From Haemonchus contortus (lineage: Eukaryota; Nematoda; Chromadorea; Rhabditida; Trichostrongylidae), in NCBI GenBank assembly GCA_000469685.2, contig LS997565.1, forward strand, positions 17,945,293 to 18,009,292: 64,000 bases of DNA, in the 5' to 3' direction. Position numbers and translations under genes: made by a program. The notes below the pieces were generated by a model that worked only from the letters and a program-made list of their open reading frames with translations, had not been told where the DNA came from and searched no databases. Of the stretch, positions 13,302-28,300 are shown one piece after another. Positions within the stretch are counted from its first letter, which is position 1; each line of letters opens with the position of its first letter.

Positions 13302-16300
13302 TCACATGACATAAAATATTCCGTCTTTGTATTTTGTTGCTTTGCCCGGCTCTGGTTTTAGTCTCAGCGGTACGAGCCGTTGATAGAAGACGATGACCAG
13401 TACGAGAGCCAGCCCTAATGTGCATATCTGCGTGACCATCACATATTTGTATCCGGAATATTTAAACAAATACCTGCAATGTCGAAAAAGTTAGGAAAAA
13501 CCACTACTTCCTTCGAGCAATCTTATGGTAATGACTGATCGAATACTGAAGGAAAGAAGAGTTGTCATTGAATATGATGGCAGCGAACCAGTTTTGTTCA
13601 AATGTAATACACGTTAGTTCAATGTAATACAGCAACAATTCGTGGTGTACTTTTGTTATGCTGTGCACTGCTATATAATAATGCCTTGACATCACCAAAA
13701 TACGTATGGTATTAGATTACATACATCTTCATTTTTATGCTTGGCTCTTTCCAACAAAACCATCAATAAGGTCTATGTGTTTACAGTGGCTTTTTTTGTA
13801 GAAGAAAACTGGAAGGATGCGTCTCTCTGAAGGTTTTGGTTAGGAATCAGTTACTCCATCGAAGGTTGCCAACACGTCGTGTGTCCCTCTGAGTGGTTCT
13901 CAGTACCCTTAGGGACCAGATGTCAACATAAGGAGGTGAAATTATTTCAAATCACCTACGGAGTCTCTTCAGCCGATGGGATCATAATCTCCGTCTTTTT
14001 CTAATTCAATTATTTGTCGATGAACTAGAAAGCTACTACTATGTCTCACAATTTGATAAAATTAGAAGCAGGATTCCATATGCCTAAAAAAGATGTGCAC
14101 GAGGCTGTGAACGTCGAGCGCCCTTGACCGCTATTATAAATAAGAAAAAATTCTTTCAAAGCCCCTCCTAGCGGTGATAAACTTCTTAGCGGAATTCAAA
14201 AAAAGTGAATTTCAGAGAACCTACGTTGTTAAAATTGGGGCTACACACTGAGCGATGCTACCGCCAAATGAATGAATTCCCTGCATTGTTCCCTGAAAAG
14301 TTCCTTGTACTGATGACACCATAATATTTGACGCAAACATTTTCAATCTAGCTGTATGTAATTATCATTATTATCACTTTTATTACACGAGCAATTTCGT
14401 GTAAATGAAAGTTACAACATATCCAAGTCAAGCTTCCGAACTCAATTGAACTCAATCGAACTCAACACATGAACTTAATTATAATGGTACATACATCTAG
14501 ATAAGAAAGTTGAGAATTGAATAGAGGAGGTGAGCGAGAAAGGATTCACGAGGAATAGCTCTAGACACTACTATACACTACCTGCTGTTTATTTCTTATA
14601 CATTCGGCTCATCCCTTTTATAGAATTCGAATTTTCGCCTGTCTGTCTGTCTTTCGAAGATTTTTCCATTATTACACGTTAGTGATTATTACTAACCAAC
14701 GTTTCGATTTCGACTTCTCAGAAGTCTTTAACGTTTCTCTAGCAGGGATAGTGGCTGTCCGAATGGGTAACCGCCTCTAATCGGATTTTACGTGTTTTAC
14801 GTTTTGAGCCCGAGCCCTGGTAGTCTATTAGTATAAAAGAGTCCCGTTAGAATTATTTGAATCACCACTTCGCCCAGGACCCTCATTGTGGGAAAGTTGT
14901 GACCTTCTCATTTGGTAAAACCTTGTGCTTTTCTTTTTCTCAAAATGAGGCCTACTCCATTGTTATAGCTCACTTTGAAGTGGAGAATCGACTTCCTTCT
15001 TTGCTCTATTGCTAGCATTACTTACTAATGCCATTCTTCAGTAGGCTGACACCTTCACAGGTTCTCCAATCTACCGCAGAGTGGTCTAGCTCCATCTTGC
15101 AATTTATATACTATGAAGCAAAATTCTAAAGCAAGCAGAATTCTGTTGCGTTGGCGGTGATTGATCCTTAATAGAACTCAGCTTTTGGATGGTTTGTTTT
15201 TGCTCTAATTTAGAGGAAATTTATGTATAAAATGACGTTCTCATTTTTACTTCTACTCAATGCCACGCAAAAAGTTCCCAGCTCATTTTCTTCGGATGCT
15301 GGCGTGCAGGCGGCGGAGGTTGTTAATGCTTTTTGAAGCCGAAGACTCTGTCTTATCGCAAACGTACTTTCCATTTTGTAAGGGTTTCGATGCTCAGAGC
15401 CGAAGCGGTGTTGACTGGGACGAAATCGTCGTTTGATCTGCTGTCACACATTTCCAAGAATTCCCAGAGCAGTTAATTCCCATTTTGGAAAACGACAATA
15501 AAGGGAAGATGCTTTTTCGTATCAGCCAGACATTGAAGATGTACGTTATGTTCTTCCTTCTTTGTTAGGCCAGTTGCTAGGATCCAGAGTCTAATAGAAC
15601 CTCTCGCGTGCTCCAACTCATGCCAGTTTGCTTTTAACAGGAGCTCAGCCAGGTTTTCACCAATATGTGCTCATGAGTACCTTGCCAGCTTCTGGCGTGA
15701 GTCCAGGTGTTAGCTAGATTGTTAGTCATGCTATTGCAGAAGACAGAGAAAAGTCTCATTTTCTGGAGGCAACCCGGGACGATCTCATTCATATCTGCTG
15801 GATTACAACATGACTTGTACCCGCACTCATTATAACGGGGATTTCCTCTGCACGTTCAGAGGCAATCAATCGGGTTCAACCACTCGGTTAAACTGCACAT
15901 GGGTTACGTGCATCCCAATCTGCCCACAGGCTTCTAGCCTTGTGTCTTCTTCTAGTCTTATAGTCATTTGGACTCGTCAAATCCACACAAACAACCGGAT
16001 CCTTCTCCGCGGAAGTCTCTTTAGGGAGAAGATTGTTGAGCAACTGGAAACAAATTAAGGAAGTTCAATTTATATCTGACTCATTATTTCCGATTTTTGA
16101 TGCTTTAGCTTACTCGTGACTTCGATGCTTCCACTTCTGTGCGCAAAATCGCGTAATTTCGTATTGCAGCTCTACATTCTATGGTTCCTGATGCCATGAA
16201 GACAAGCCAGCTATCCCTGCATAGAAGATAAGTTGCTAAACAAACACTCACCTGCTTGCGTGGTCCAAGAATTTGTGAGTAGAGGGTAGCAGATGGTGAA

Positions 16301-19300
16301 CCGGTGAAGGGAAAGGAAACGCCGAAGAAAAAAACAAAGCAGATCATATAGATAGGGAAAGGTACCCGTACGGTACTCTCGCACCATTTGTAAGACGGAA
16401 GGCATCCACCCACTTCGCTCGAATCCTTCCCTGAAATATCGCTGCTACTCGTCTCGTGTTTTGAACATTTCAGAATATTTAACATAGATTGGATAGCAGA
16501 TAGTTGACAATAAATGAAAAAATGTAAAATGGAAATGTGTAGAGAGATCACTATTCGTCATTCTTTGCTATTTACTTTAACGAGACTTTGGCGAGCCGCA
16601 ATAAGAAGAAACCCTGCATGACAGCATGCCAAATGCCCGAAGCTGACGGCGAGAGGGAAGCAGAGGATGTATGGGCTGGTTGATCAGAGCAGAAGGTGTT
16701 CGTAGTGACGTCAAACTTCGCTGTTGGTCATAAGCCTCATTTGCTTCGATTGTCGACATTGTTCATTCGTGGCCACCGAACAAAAGAGATTGGAAATGAC
16801 ATTCAAAATTTAATGTGCTTAGAAGCGGTAAAATTAGAAAAATGTGTTTCAATGAAGAAACACCACTGTGGTGGGCAATCAAAATGTCTCCTGTTTTGCC
16901 AGCAATCATCAGCACATCTTAAATCCTATTCTTTTCTGTGCAAAATTTTTGCGTCAACGAGAAAAATCTTCCTTCCAATGTACACTGCACTTCTCAACTG
17001 AACAAAAAAGGTTTCGAAGCAGTTGGTAGCTTCTGCAAGTCTTTGTAGAACCCTTCGATAGAATATGTATGTAGAACTTTTTTCAGTTCCAGTAACACCA
17101 CTGGATATATGGTGGGGATATAATAATTAGCAAGAGAACCTTCTGTTCCACGCCCGTGGAGTTCTGATAAAGGGCACGCTTGGTGGTGTGCGCGGACCTC
17201 AGCGAGATTCGAATACGCAGCGAAATGTGCAGTACTACGCATCACCTAACCCACTCACAATTCACTGGTGTTCGACGCCGTAGCAGGAGTTGCTTTCCCT
17301 CAACTCGCTACTATAACAGCTACCGACTACCAAGCTCACCGGCCAATTCCACGCAGCCGACCGAAAAAAGGAGTAAGCATCAGCCGTCAATGAAAATGAA
17401 AAATGAGATGAATGAACGTCAATGAAAATGCGTCAATGAAGGCGATGAAAGAGCGGGGCATAGAAGCACGGGGTGGGGGACTGCAGTGTGAGTCTAAGAG
17501 CTCCACTCCTTGAGTGTAGGCGTAGCGTGTATCTCCTTTTGATTTGATTAGATCCGTTTATTTAGATGCCTGTAGGTTTGAAGCCATGACAGCCCTTTAA
17601 GATCCATTCGGGTTCATTTTCGAGAGGATTCTTATTATGTTTGTTGAATCGATAGATGTGAGAGCCTAATTGACCGTAAGCACTCAGTCCATACTAAGGT
17701 ACTAAGGCCCACAGCGGAGGTGAAAAAGTGGTGGTTGTCTTTGCAGTCATCACCTGTATCACCTGTCGTCCCGTTGATCATCGACTTCCTCGAGCGGGCG
17801 CCAGTAACGTCTCCATTCGTCCCTGTCACGAGCCAGAGTGGTCCAGTGAATCGTTCTCGCTTCAGGGACACGAGGTTCAACATTCCTTTCGTTCAGAGCT
17901 TTCGTGAAGAAGTCTGACCATCTCGTTGGCGGCCTTCCTGGAGTTCGTTTGATGTCCCGAGGGATCCAGTCAGTAACCGCCCTGGTCCAACGGTCATCAC
18001 TATATCGCATAACGTGTCCGGCCCACCTGATCTTCGATTTCTTGGCGTAATCAACGGCATCCCTGATCTTCGTTCGGTGACGGAGCTCGGAACTCCGGAT
18101 TCCCTTCTGCACTTGCGTGTATAGGGAAATTCCGAGCATCGTCCTTTCCAAAGCGCGTTGAATAACGCTGACAGCATGCTCATCCTGCTTTCGTAGAGTC
18201 CAGGTCTCCGAGGCGTACGTCAAAGCAGGAAGGACAGCAGTGTCGAAAAGGTGAGCGCGGAGCCGGATGTTCTTTGTCTTCTTCACTACTCCCTCGATAT
18301 TCTTAAATGCTCCCCACGCAGCGCGTTTCCTTCTGCACAGCTCTGGAGCTAGGTCGTTCATCATGTTGACTTCCCGACCTAGATACACATAGCTAGAGCA
18401 TTCGGAGATATTCGTTCCGTTTAACGTGAAAGGAGCATCAGGTACCAGTCCGTTTCTCATGAACATCGTCTTCGTTAGGTTCAGCCTCAAGCCGATCTTT
18501 CCACAAGCACTATCAAACTCGGCCAGCATTCGTTCCGCCTGCTCGATGTTCGGTGTTATAAGCACGATGTCGTCTGCAAAGCGGAGGTGATGTAGGAAGC
18601 GGCCGTCGACCTTCACTCCCAAGTCTTCCCATTCCAAATGACGCATGATATTCTCGAGGGCGGCACTGAAAAGTTTGGGCGAAATAGTATCGCCTTGCCG
18701 AACACCTCTCTTCACGTTGACAATGACTTCCTTATAGAATGGTGAAATCCTGGTCGTGAAGTTATCGTAGAGCTCACGAAGCATCCTTATATATTGCGTA
18801 GGAACACCCTGGTTACCCAGGGCTTCAATTACCGCTTCTGTCTCGACGGTATCAAAGGCTTTCTTTAAATCGATGAACGTAAGACATAGCGGCATTTTGT
18901 ACTCTCGCGATACTTCAATGAGCCTTGTTAGGGTGTGGATATGATCGATTGTACTGAACCCTCTCCGAAACCCTGCTTGCTCGCATGGCTGTCCTTCATC
19001 TAATGTTCTGCCAATCCTGTTTAGGATGACACGAGTGAAAAGCTTGTAGATTACGGACAGCAGGCAGATTGGGCGATAGTTGCCAATATCGTCTGGATCT
19101 CCCTTTTTGTACAGCAACACAGTCTTGCTAGTTTTCCACGACGTGGGCACTTTGCATTCCGACAGGTACCGTGTGAAGAGCCTAGCCAGAGTTTTGATGA
19201 TGACCGGAGGCATACTCTTCAGATGTTCTGGTTTGATCCTATCGGGACCGGGCGCTGTACAGTTCTTCATCGACGTGATGGCATGTCGTATTTCGGAAGG

Positions 19301-22300
19301 GAGAACCGAAGGAGCGATATACTCGTCTTGCCTAAGATGGTGAGTAGGCAGGTAGACGTGGCTGTCGAAGAGATCCGAGTAGAAGTCGTAGATGACCTTC
19401 TCCATTGCCCTCCGTGATGCAGTAACGGTTCCGTCAGGACGACGAAGGGAGGTCATCTTGGTCTTGTAATTGGCGAAGCTCCGTCGGGCTTTGCGTATGC
19501 TCTTTCCGGCCTCGGCGGCTTCGTCCATGACTGCAGCTCTTCTCTCTTTCAGATCTTCCTTTATCGCTTCTCTGCATAGCTTCGCAAGTTCGGACGTTTG
19601 TTGATAATTGCCTGTAGCTCGCGCGATTCCACGCTGGCGTATCAGCTCGAGAGTCTTCGAGGAGAGTCGTCTCTTGGCTTCTTGTAGACTCTCTGCTTTC
19701 GTAGCACTATCGTGAAGATGTTCGACGAGCCGGTTGTATTCTTCGTCGATGTTGTCGATAACGGAATCCTCCCACTTACTCGCAAGGGAAGCGAAGTGGT
19801 CCCAGTTGATGGAGGTTTTGGGGCTTCGTTTCCGAAACTTCATAGCTTTCTCCCCACGCACTGAGAAGCGGAATCTAGCGCGGAGGAGACGATGGTCCGA
19901 TCCCGTGTAGAACTTCGGAACAACAGCGACGTCGGTCAGGCAAAATCTTCGATTGAAGATGATGTGGTCTATTTCATTATGGAACTGTCCACCAGGTGAC
20001 TCCCATGTCCATCTTAAATGAGAGGGCTTCTGGAACTGCGAGTTACCATGGATGGTGTGGGTCGTCATGATAAACTCGGACAGCCTTTCACCCTGCTCAT
20101 TCCATTCCACTCCGTGAGTCCCGATGTGAAGCTCTTCAGCCGTTCTTCTGGGGCCAATCTTGGCGTTAAAATCACCGACGATGACCTTGAAGAAAGTGTG
20201 GTCTTCTCTGTAGAGCCTCTCCAGATCCATATAAAACGCTTCCAACTCCTCTTCTTCGTAGCTCGATGTTGGTGCGTAAGCAACGAAGATGGTTAGAGCT
20301 GGGATTGAGCCACATCTTCTTAATCGCAAACGTCCGATTCGGGTTGTTAAGCTTTCGTACGAATCGATGTTCATGGCCAAGTGCGTGTTGACGAGGACAC
20401 CTACACCGCCGACGCCTCTGCTGTCGCATGTTCCAAGGAACAGTTCTTCTCCAGTCTCAAACACAGCGTGCAGCGGGCGATGCCTTCTCGTCTCGGTCAG
20501 TCCGATGACGTCGTACTTGATCTTCCTAGCTTGCATCATCAGGTCTTCTATACACGCTTCCGATGCAAGCGTCCGTGCGTTGAAAGTACAGATCGCCATC
20601 TTAGTCCTTCTCCTTTTGGGCAGCCTGTTTTGGCCCTGAGATTTTAGCAGCCTCTCCCGAGCGGTCCTACCCAACGCTGCCGTATTGGGGGCTCCCTCAG
20701 GTTCAGGGGAATGAGGCCCATTTCTATTACTGTTTTTGGCGTGAAAATACCCAACGTGCAGCTTGCCAGGCTCTGACGTGGGGGCTATTGACTCCGGGGG
20801 CTTGCCAGGCTATCCCGAAGTGGACAAGGGGCTTTGTTTTTGGAGGCGGCCCCGAATCGCCTCCCAAATACTTCCCAGCGTGACTCGTTCGTCACCCGAA
20901 TGCAAGCTTTTGGCCAAGTCGATGGGCAGGATACCAACTGCACCCACAGACTCTCCACACACGTATGCGTGGATCGCCTGCGAAGAACAGAGGGTATATC
21001 GACCCAGCACAGCAGAATCAAGGAGTCCATCCCCTGAATCCACCTGCGTCTCTGGGAAGTACCGGTGACTTTTGGTCGGCGATTAATTCCCCTATCCGCC
21101 ACCTGGGGACGCCCTACGTAGCCTCGTCACTAACCGGCTGGGATCCTTCAGTGAGAGAGAACCCTCAGTGAAGGAGATCCGTAGCTTTGCAGTCATAGAG
21201 TTAATAATTTAGGGAGTGTCAAAGACCTAACGTTAATTCTTATATCATGTACCACGTGGCAGGCAAAGCATAGCGAGCACATAAGTCTGCAGTCTGCCCC
21301 CCCCCCCCGTGATTTTTCCTGTTGGTTCACCAGTCGTGAATCGACAGTCTGGCCACTGCGCGGTATCCAACGATAAGTTCTGGAACCGAGCACAACAGCT
21401 GGTCTTATTGCAATGATTAATGAGAATTATGAAACGCGACTAAGTTTGCTGAGAGCAAGAATGCGCTCGGATTGAACTCCCCAAAGCATATGCTCACTAG
21501 CTAATCCAATTGTGAAAAAACCTTGCTCACCTTCAGGAATATAGTCCAAAGGACCGGCGTAAAATGGCCATGGAAAGTTGAAAATATGGAACAGCAGGAA
21601 TACCGTGATACCGAACAAGATTTGCTTCCTTTTCTCTCTGGAATTGAAATATTTATATTATTGTGAAGCACCAAACCTAAGCTCTCTAAAGACAAATATA
21701 TTGCTCGTGTTGAGAATGTAGCATAAAACTGAAAAAGTGGAAAACAATGGAAAGTGGAAAACATGAAAAACTCACATTTGTCCTATGCGGGTGTACCCGA
21801 TTAGAAAGCTGTTTCCTGAGGACACTAAGCAGGACGCAGTTTGGAAAATTCCATTATAAAGAACGGCATCAGAATCTTTCCAGTTATACATCACAACGGA
21901 CCAAGGTGTTGAAATTCTACAAGATAACCTCTATGTTATAGGTCTAAAAGAGAATTTTCAGAGTAAGCGATAAGATATCCGGATTGACTTTCAGGAAGCT
22001 GTATGGAGTGAACTCCGCTTTCATGACAAGACAGTCACTACAGTTTCGTAACCATAAGGTCTCTTTCTTGGAGCCCCGTTCCGAAACTGTTTTATCGTAA
22101 CAGGAGCACTTTCATGCCGTGCAACATCTTCATGCTATGCGTTACACGCTCTGCCAAATCCCCACCATTTATTCGTTCTGATTTTGCCTCCCCTTTTTTC
22201 TCTTGTTAGGGTATTGATGTGATGATGTGTTGTTGTGTTTTCCTATAGAGAATGTGGTTCCGGTCATGAGAGACGATTCCGAATTGTAACCAAAAGCATC

Positions 22301-25300
22301 ACAGCGCAAATATACACTACAACAACTCCCAGTACTATAGGTTTAGTCAATTATATACACACATATCGAAGAATGCATAGCTTCGCCGGTCTACTTCACA
22401 TTCTTTATTGCCTTTTCGATTGTCCTGCTACTATAATCTGTTGGAACGACATTGTGTTGCTCCACATTCACAGTCATCGACACAGACAGCAAACTTCAAC
22501 GGACAGGATCAGTTAATCATAGCTGACTACAGAGAAACATTGATTCTCTTAGGGCAACGTAGGAAAGGAATAAAAGTACTGAATCAATTAACCAACACTT
22601 CTATATTAGTTGCAACCATGCACGAGACCATCCATAGGTAAATGCAAATAACAGCTGGTACCATATCGAATTTTGGTATTACCATGAAGTTCTTCCCTTC
22701 TGAATAGTTTGATTTACTTTTCATTGCTCGAGTCCACGACCGTTAAATCTGTCCGCTAAAAATAAAGTGGGAGGTCACAAGCGATTACCGTCTTGTTTCT
22801 TCTCAATTATACCAGCATATTCTTCTTTGAAAAATAGTTTAATTATGATGCAGCAGACGATAGATAGCAGTACCATGAAAAATGCTGGCATTGTATACAT
22901 GTTGAAAATAACGCTACCCAATCTGAATCCATGCTCCCCAACTGGTGTGAAAACTGCCTGAAAATGCACCAGTATTAGACGAATGTGATCAAAGTGACCA
23001 AAAAATTGGGGTTCAGCTAAACGTCCTGAGGTTATATAAGGATTACCACAGATTACAATCAGTTGCAATAGGCTGGAAACTTGAAAATGCGGTTGGGGCA
23101 GGTAGAGTTTGAAATATCTTCATTGAAAATTCAGGGGCTGAGGTGAAAATAATAGGGTATCCGGAAAGTTTCAAGATAATTTTTGCCTCTCAACTTTGAA
23201 GGCATATTGCTGGCGTACGCGCTAAATAGAGTCTATGATTCGATAGCAGGGAAAGTGGCATTGTTCATAGATCAATACAGTAGCTGATCGGTATTTGACG
23301 TGGTCGTTCGAAGTAATCGTCGACCGAACGATGTGTCATCGATAAGGCTACAAGAGCCTTCTGCTTCATCATTACGGAAATAACGGAATGAATATTTCGA
23401 GCTCAGGCTTGGACTGAGATCTTGTGACTGCTTGGCAGCAGTGCACTTTCTCTTTTCACCTACCACAAACAGCACGACCACCTCTGAGAAGAGCTTTGCT
23501 TCGACGAAGTTCGTTGACTCGAACTTCCTCTCTCCTCATACCAATACTGTTCTAGCCTCCCGCCAGAGCGATCCTGTTCAAAGTGGCAGAATTTGGAGGA
23601 GACGATCTCTACTCCCAAATCCATCATCCACGACATTCTTACGCAAGAGTCACTTTGCAATCAGGACTCTTTGCACATATCCACACCCTTGACTGAGCAG
23701 GAGTGTCAAGCGCAAGTAAGTGTTTGTCAGAAGCTCCTCGGCTGTAAGCGAAGGACGACATCAACCGACTCCATCACTGGTTAGGATATAAAGTAGAGAT
23801 ATATGAGAACAAGAAAATCGCCACGCCTAACAGCGGACGGAAGCCCATAGATCGCTATAAAGCGAGACGCTAACACCGAGAAAGACGTGAGCTCATTCTT
23901 CCTCTGTTCGACCGGGTGTTTTAGTGGGAGATTACCAGAGTGTACTGCGGTAAACGCAAGAGAATCCTGTTACCGACTGAGAGTAGTGGTGCTTCGAGAC
24001 CCCACCTCGCACCGATTAAAATGAAATTTTCGATATTTCAATCTCGATTTGTAATGGGTAACGCCCGATCACCCCGATCAGACTTGGTATACCCTGACTA
24101 ACCCGCTTCGATCATATTCAGCTGACCTCAACCATATGACTGCCGTACTTTTAGAGGCCCATAGGCCTGCTTCATAGGGGAAAAATTCACCAACTGCCGA
24201 GGAGACAAGAAGGTAGTTGACGTATGAGCTGTGTCACGCCTCTCTTTATATTGAAGGAATGGTATCAATGCCCTGTCCGGTTGATTGAGAGACAATGCCG
24301 TTGAGAAGTGCCACTATCTTAATCACTGGTCTGAGTTTGTTGCTGTAGTTATTTTGTGTTGATAGAACCGGCTGAATTTTCTCAAAACTCTTCGGACACC
24401 CTAATACATCTCGAATCATCTTGCCTCTAAACAAGAGGTGTATCGGTAAAGAATGAAGTGTAAATTCCTCATCGAATGCATTTTCTTACCGTTTATATTC
24501 TCAAAAAATTCAGTTACAGGGCTGTCGTGAGCAGAATAAACTTCAATCGGATATTACCCAATTACAGTAATTTATCGAGTAAATTTTCATGCGAAAAGTA
24601 ACATCGAAAAAGCATGTTCTCACAGATCCTCATCACGACATCAATGCATATCAGTTGAAACTTTGCTTAGAGAACTGATTGCCCGCCATTCGATGAAATA
24701 CTTTCTGAGCAACACATCAAAATGTCCAGGACTGAGGTATTTACGCAGGATCCTAGCCGAAGACATCAAAAGTTCGCCAGCAATTACAACTCAGATTTTT
24801 GGGCTTTTGCAATCAACCATCTCAATAAATGCTTTTTCAGACCCAGTCTTTATCACAGCATAGATTTCACTGAAAGTTACGTCCCTGTATTGCTGGGCCG
24901 AAGGAAAGGCCTAGCACGTAGCCAGCAGTACCAAAGGAAACCGAGCTGAGCCGATCGCGAGGTGTGGATGCTGTTGCTGCATAAGCTCTTAAAACCGATA
25001 GCGTTCCTGAATTTCTATTCAGATGGTGGGAGTCGCTAGTGATTGAAAAAGATTAACAACGGAATTTCAGAGTCACCTGCGCCGATTCCTGTCAATAACC
25101 TTGCTGATAGCATGATCCATTTTTGACCAGAACTGAACAGTGGAAGGATGCCGAATACGCCCTGTCCTGAAAAATCGGAAATAGGATGAGAAATTTTTAG
25201 CAACGATTTATGTTGCATCTGTTTATCTATTATAACACGAGCTTCATAAAAAACTTCACTTCAGCCTCAACAATAGTGGATGTTACGGTAGTGGGATTCC

Positions 25301-28300
25301 GACCTCAGCATCCATTTGACCGATTATGAATGCTCAGACCGGAATCCCAGTATGGCAATGTAATGACCATTTTGTGTTAATGTCATTCTCGAAGTCGGCG
25401 TTTTCTGCCTCTTTTTCGTTGAAATTAATAGACTCCCTATTGAGCTTGGCATGTTGCTCACTGACATTTATGTTTTCTGTTCAACTGTTATTTGAAGGAC
25501 GGCCAACCAACCAATGATCATCATAATCATTCCAACGATGACTGGAGCCTTTATTGACATGGTTTTTTGGTTCCAGAGCCCAAACAACGGGTTCGCCTAA
25601 AAAAGAGTTGTTTCCGTTTTTCTGTCAAGAAGAGAAGAAGAGGTAAGAGTTCGAATGCGTTGTCATGTATCTATTCGCAAATTGTTTCCAGATCCATTCA
25701 AAAAACCATGAGTGTCAAAGTGAAATTCACGTGACGGTACGGTTATAGGTTTTGGACAGTTTTTAAACTAGTCGAGTTTGTTTTTATCATTGTAACAAAG
25801 AGGACGACTGAATTGTGCAGGCAGAGACAGCCGAGTGGATGAAAGGGGAGGCCCATGGCCGCACTCAGAAAGGGCACGAGTTCAAAAATCATGTCTTACA
25901 GAAAATTGCAAAAATGGTGTCGGTATCAGCTACAACTGTAGGTTGTTAAGCCACCTTATGAAGAATTTCTCCGCAGGTTGACAGGCCACCTTTTGAAGAA
26001 TTCCTGGTCTCACTAACTAGGTCTGAGGTCCTAAAAGGAACCAGTCATGAAACATGGATGCGGCCCGAAAGTGGCACACAAAACCCTCGCTCGAGTTCTG
26101 TGGACAGAAAGTGACGGTTAAAGAGGGTGAACGACCTGGGCAGAAGGACTTAGTTCAAATTGTCAGAGAAATCAGGGGAGGTGTCAAGCTCTTTTTCGAG
26201 GGAGACACCAAGCGAAATAGTGTGGTTGTGGCGGAATCCTTAAAAGACTATGTCGCCGTTGTCAAAAGGCTCAACGTTTGAATCACTGAATCATGGCTGT
26301 GAATATATAGTACACAAAGAGGGGTTCTGTTTAGTAATATCTCTGTATGCTTCGCAAGTCGGGTCCCCCGATTGCAAAAAAAGAGTTTTATATAAATCTT
26401 CACAATACCATCAGATCGGTTCTGAGTTGCCTCAGGAGAGGGGAGGCTAGAAAGGGTTCACGCATGTAGGGGAATAGTAGCCAGAACGGGAAAAAAGAGA
26501 ACGCTCGCGACCTGGTCATTACCCACGACAAAGCAGTCTGCAGCATCTTCTTCGGAAAAAGGGGGTTTTAGAAGATAATCAAGGCAAAAAAGAATTTGAC
26601 CATGTATCTCTATGAGGACGGTCCCTCAAAAGTGTGAAGGAGATGAAAGGGCTGCATGGCAGGGAACTAGTTCCCAGCATAGGCCTCTCTCAGCTGATAA
26701 CAACCGACTCTAGAAGCTGTATGGAGCCAAAATGAAGACCTCAAAAGGATCAGACAGGAATTTTGAGCAGCGCTGTGAACGAGGATCTACGGTGTGCACG
26801 CGAAACGCTGGGGTGGGGTAGTGGTGGATTGTAAGGAGACAAGGAAGTGTGGTTCTGGAGCGATGAAGTCCATTGAGTTGCGAGGCAAAGGGAAGCCGCT
26901 TGAAAGTGCTGGTAAAAAGATGCGAGTTTTAAAAGACTTGGTGCCTATAGATGTTGCGAGAGAATTACCAAGGCTGCCGCAGTGAAGATAAAGAGTACGG
27001 AAGTGAATCTTCTGTACGAGGTGTTCGAGGGTCGAGAAAGAGAGAAGTTAGAAGTGAGATTTGTTGAGCAATGGGGATGATGAAGGTTGGAAAAAGTCCT
27101 TCTGGATGGAGCAATGGAGGCATGCAAGACATTCGGAGAGCACAGGATTAGATGGCTCTTACGATTATAAGACATTGTAACAACTAAAGGAATTAAAGGC
27201 ACAGTTCACGATAAAAACCGCTTCCGAGATTTTCCATCAGGATTACCAGTGGCCACCGCCCGAGGTTAACAGAAAGGACGTTGTCGGGCCCAAATTCAAG
27301 AGCTAGGGCATGATAGGAGCCATATTACCGGGTCGGTCAGATGTCATGCCCATCGATTGATGTTATGTCAGACGAGCAGTGGCGGTACACTTCACAGTGC
27401 AATATTCGCACCAGGACCCACACGCTCTGCTTGCAATCAGCTGATCGCCGAGTAGTGAAGTAATGTTTTACTTTTATTCTGTTTTTCTCTGTGATTTTTC
27501 GCTGCTGCGGCCCGCTACCTAGTTTTCTACTTTAAAGGATGAAAAAGGTGGGTGAGTTTTTTCCATTAGTAGTGTTTTGGTTGAATTATGCTTGTGAATG
27601 AATGAATTCTGAAGGACTTTTTCGCCGACTTTAGTTAGTTGTTCGCACCAAGACCCACACGTACGCAATGGCACACATTGTATAGCTCGTACAAATACCC
27701 CTTCTGCTTCATTTTTCTGGTTCTATTCTGGTTCAGTCCCTTTTTAACGACTTTTCGTAGCCTTTACTCACTTTGGAAGCACTGATTAGCGTGCTTTCTT
27801 CGACTTCAGCGCACCCTTGTCCTCCTTCTCTTTCATTTTCCGTCATAATCTGTGTAGCCAAAATTATCGTGAATTGTGCCTCTAATTAATTGGCCTCTAA
27901 AGACAAACCTATACGCAATAGCATCGCTCTGAGAGCGGTGAGCCGGGAAGGACCTCAAGACAAACTGGTAATTAGGTAGAAACTACTGGCGAAGAGAAGG
28001 CCCCGGCTGCTTGTGAGGAGGTCCAACTTTCTCAGTCCTGGGTGCTTCCAAAGTCATCGTAGACGGTTCTGAAGAAGTTGAAAGGATACAGGAGTTTCGT
28101 GCCAGGGCAGTGAGGGCTGTCTAGGGTAGCTGAAAACTATGGAAGACAGCTTCATTCAGCTGAAATGAGGATGTTTAGATGGATACGTGAACAAGAAAGA
28201 ACAATTCGAGGCTAAAGTAATGGCAGAAGATGTCTAATACGAAGGAAATGGAGGCAGTGGACAATACAGCGGTCTTTACGACACGACGGGATTTAGCACT

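Noticed and set aside
16105..16230. Minus-strand piece [14 protein letters not shown] as the gene B exon after LGPRKQ
   Set aside because: A much better match with correct phase and acceptor ([15 protein letters not shown]) lies at 14225-14292.
20763..21171. Plus-strand frames opposite the RTE 5' region as genes
   Set aside because: They overlap element sequence whose minus-strand version recurs at 8.8-9.27 kb; they are shadows.
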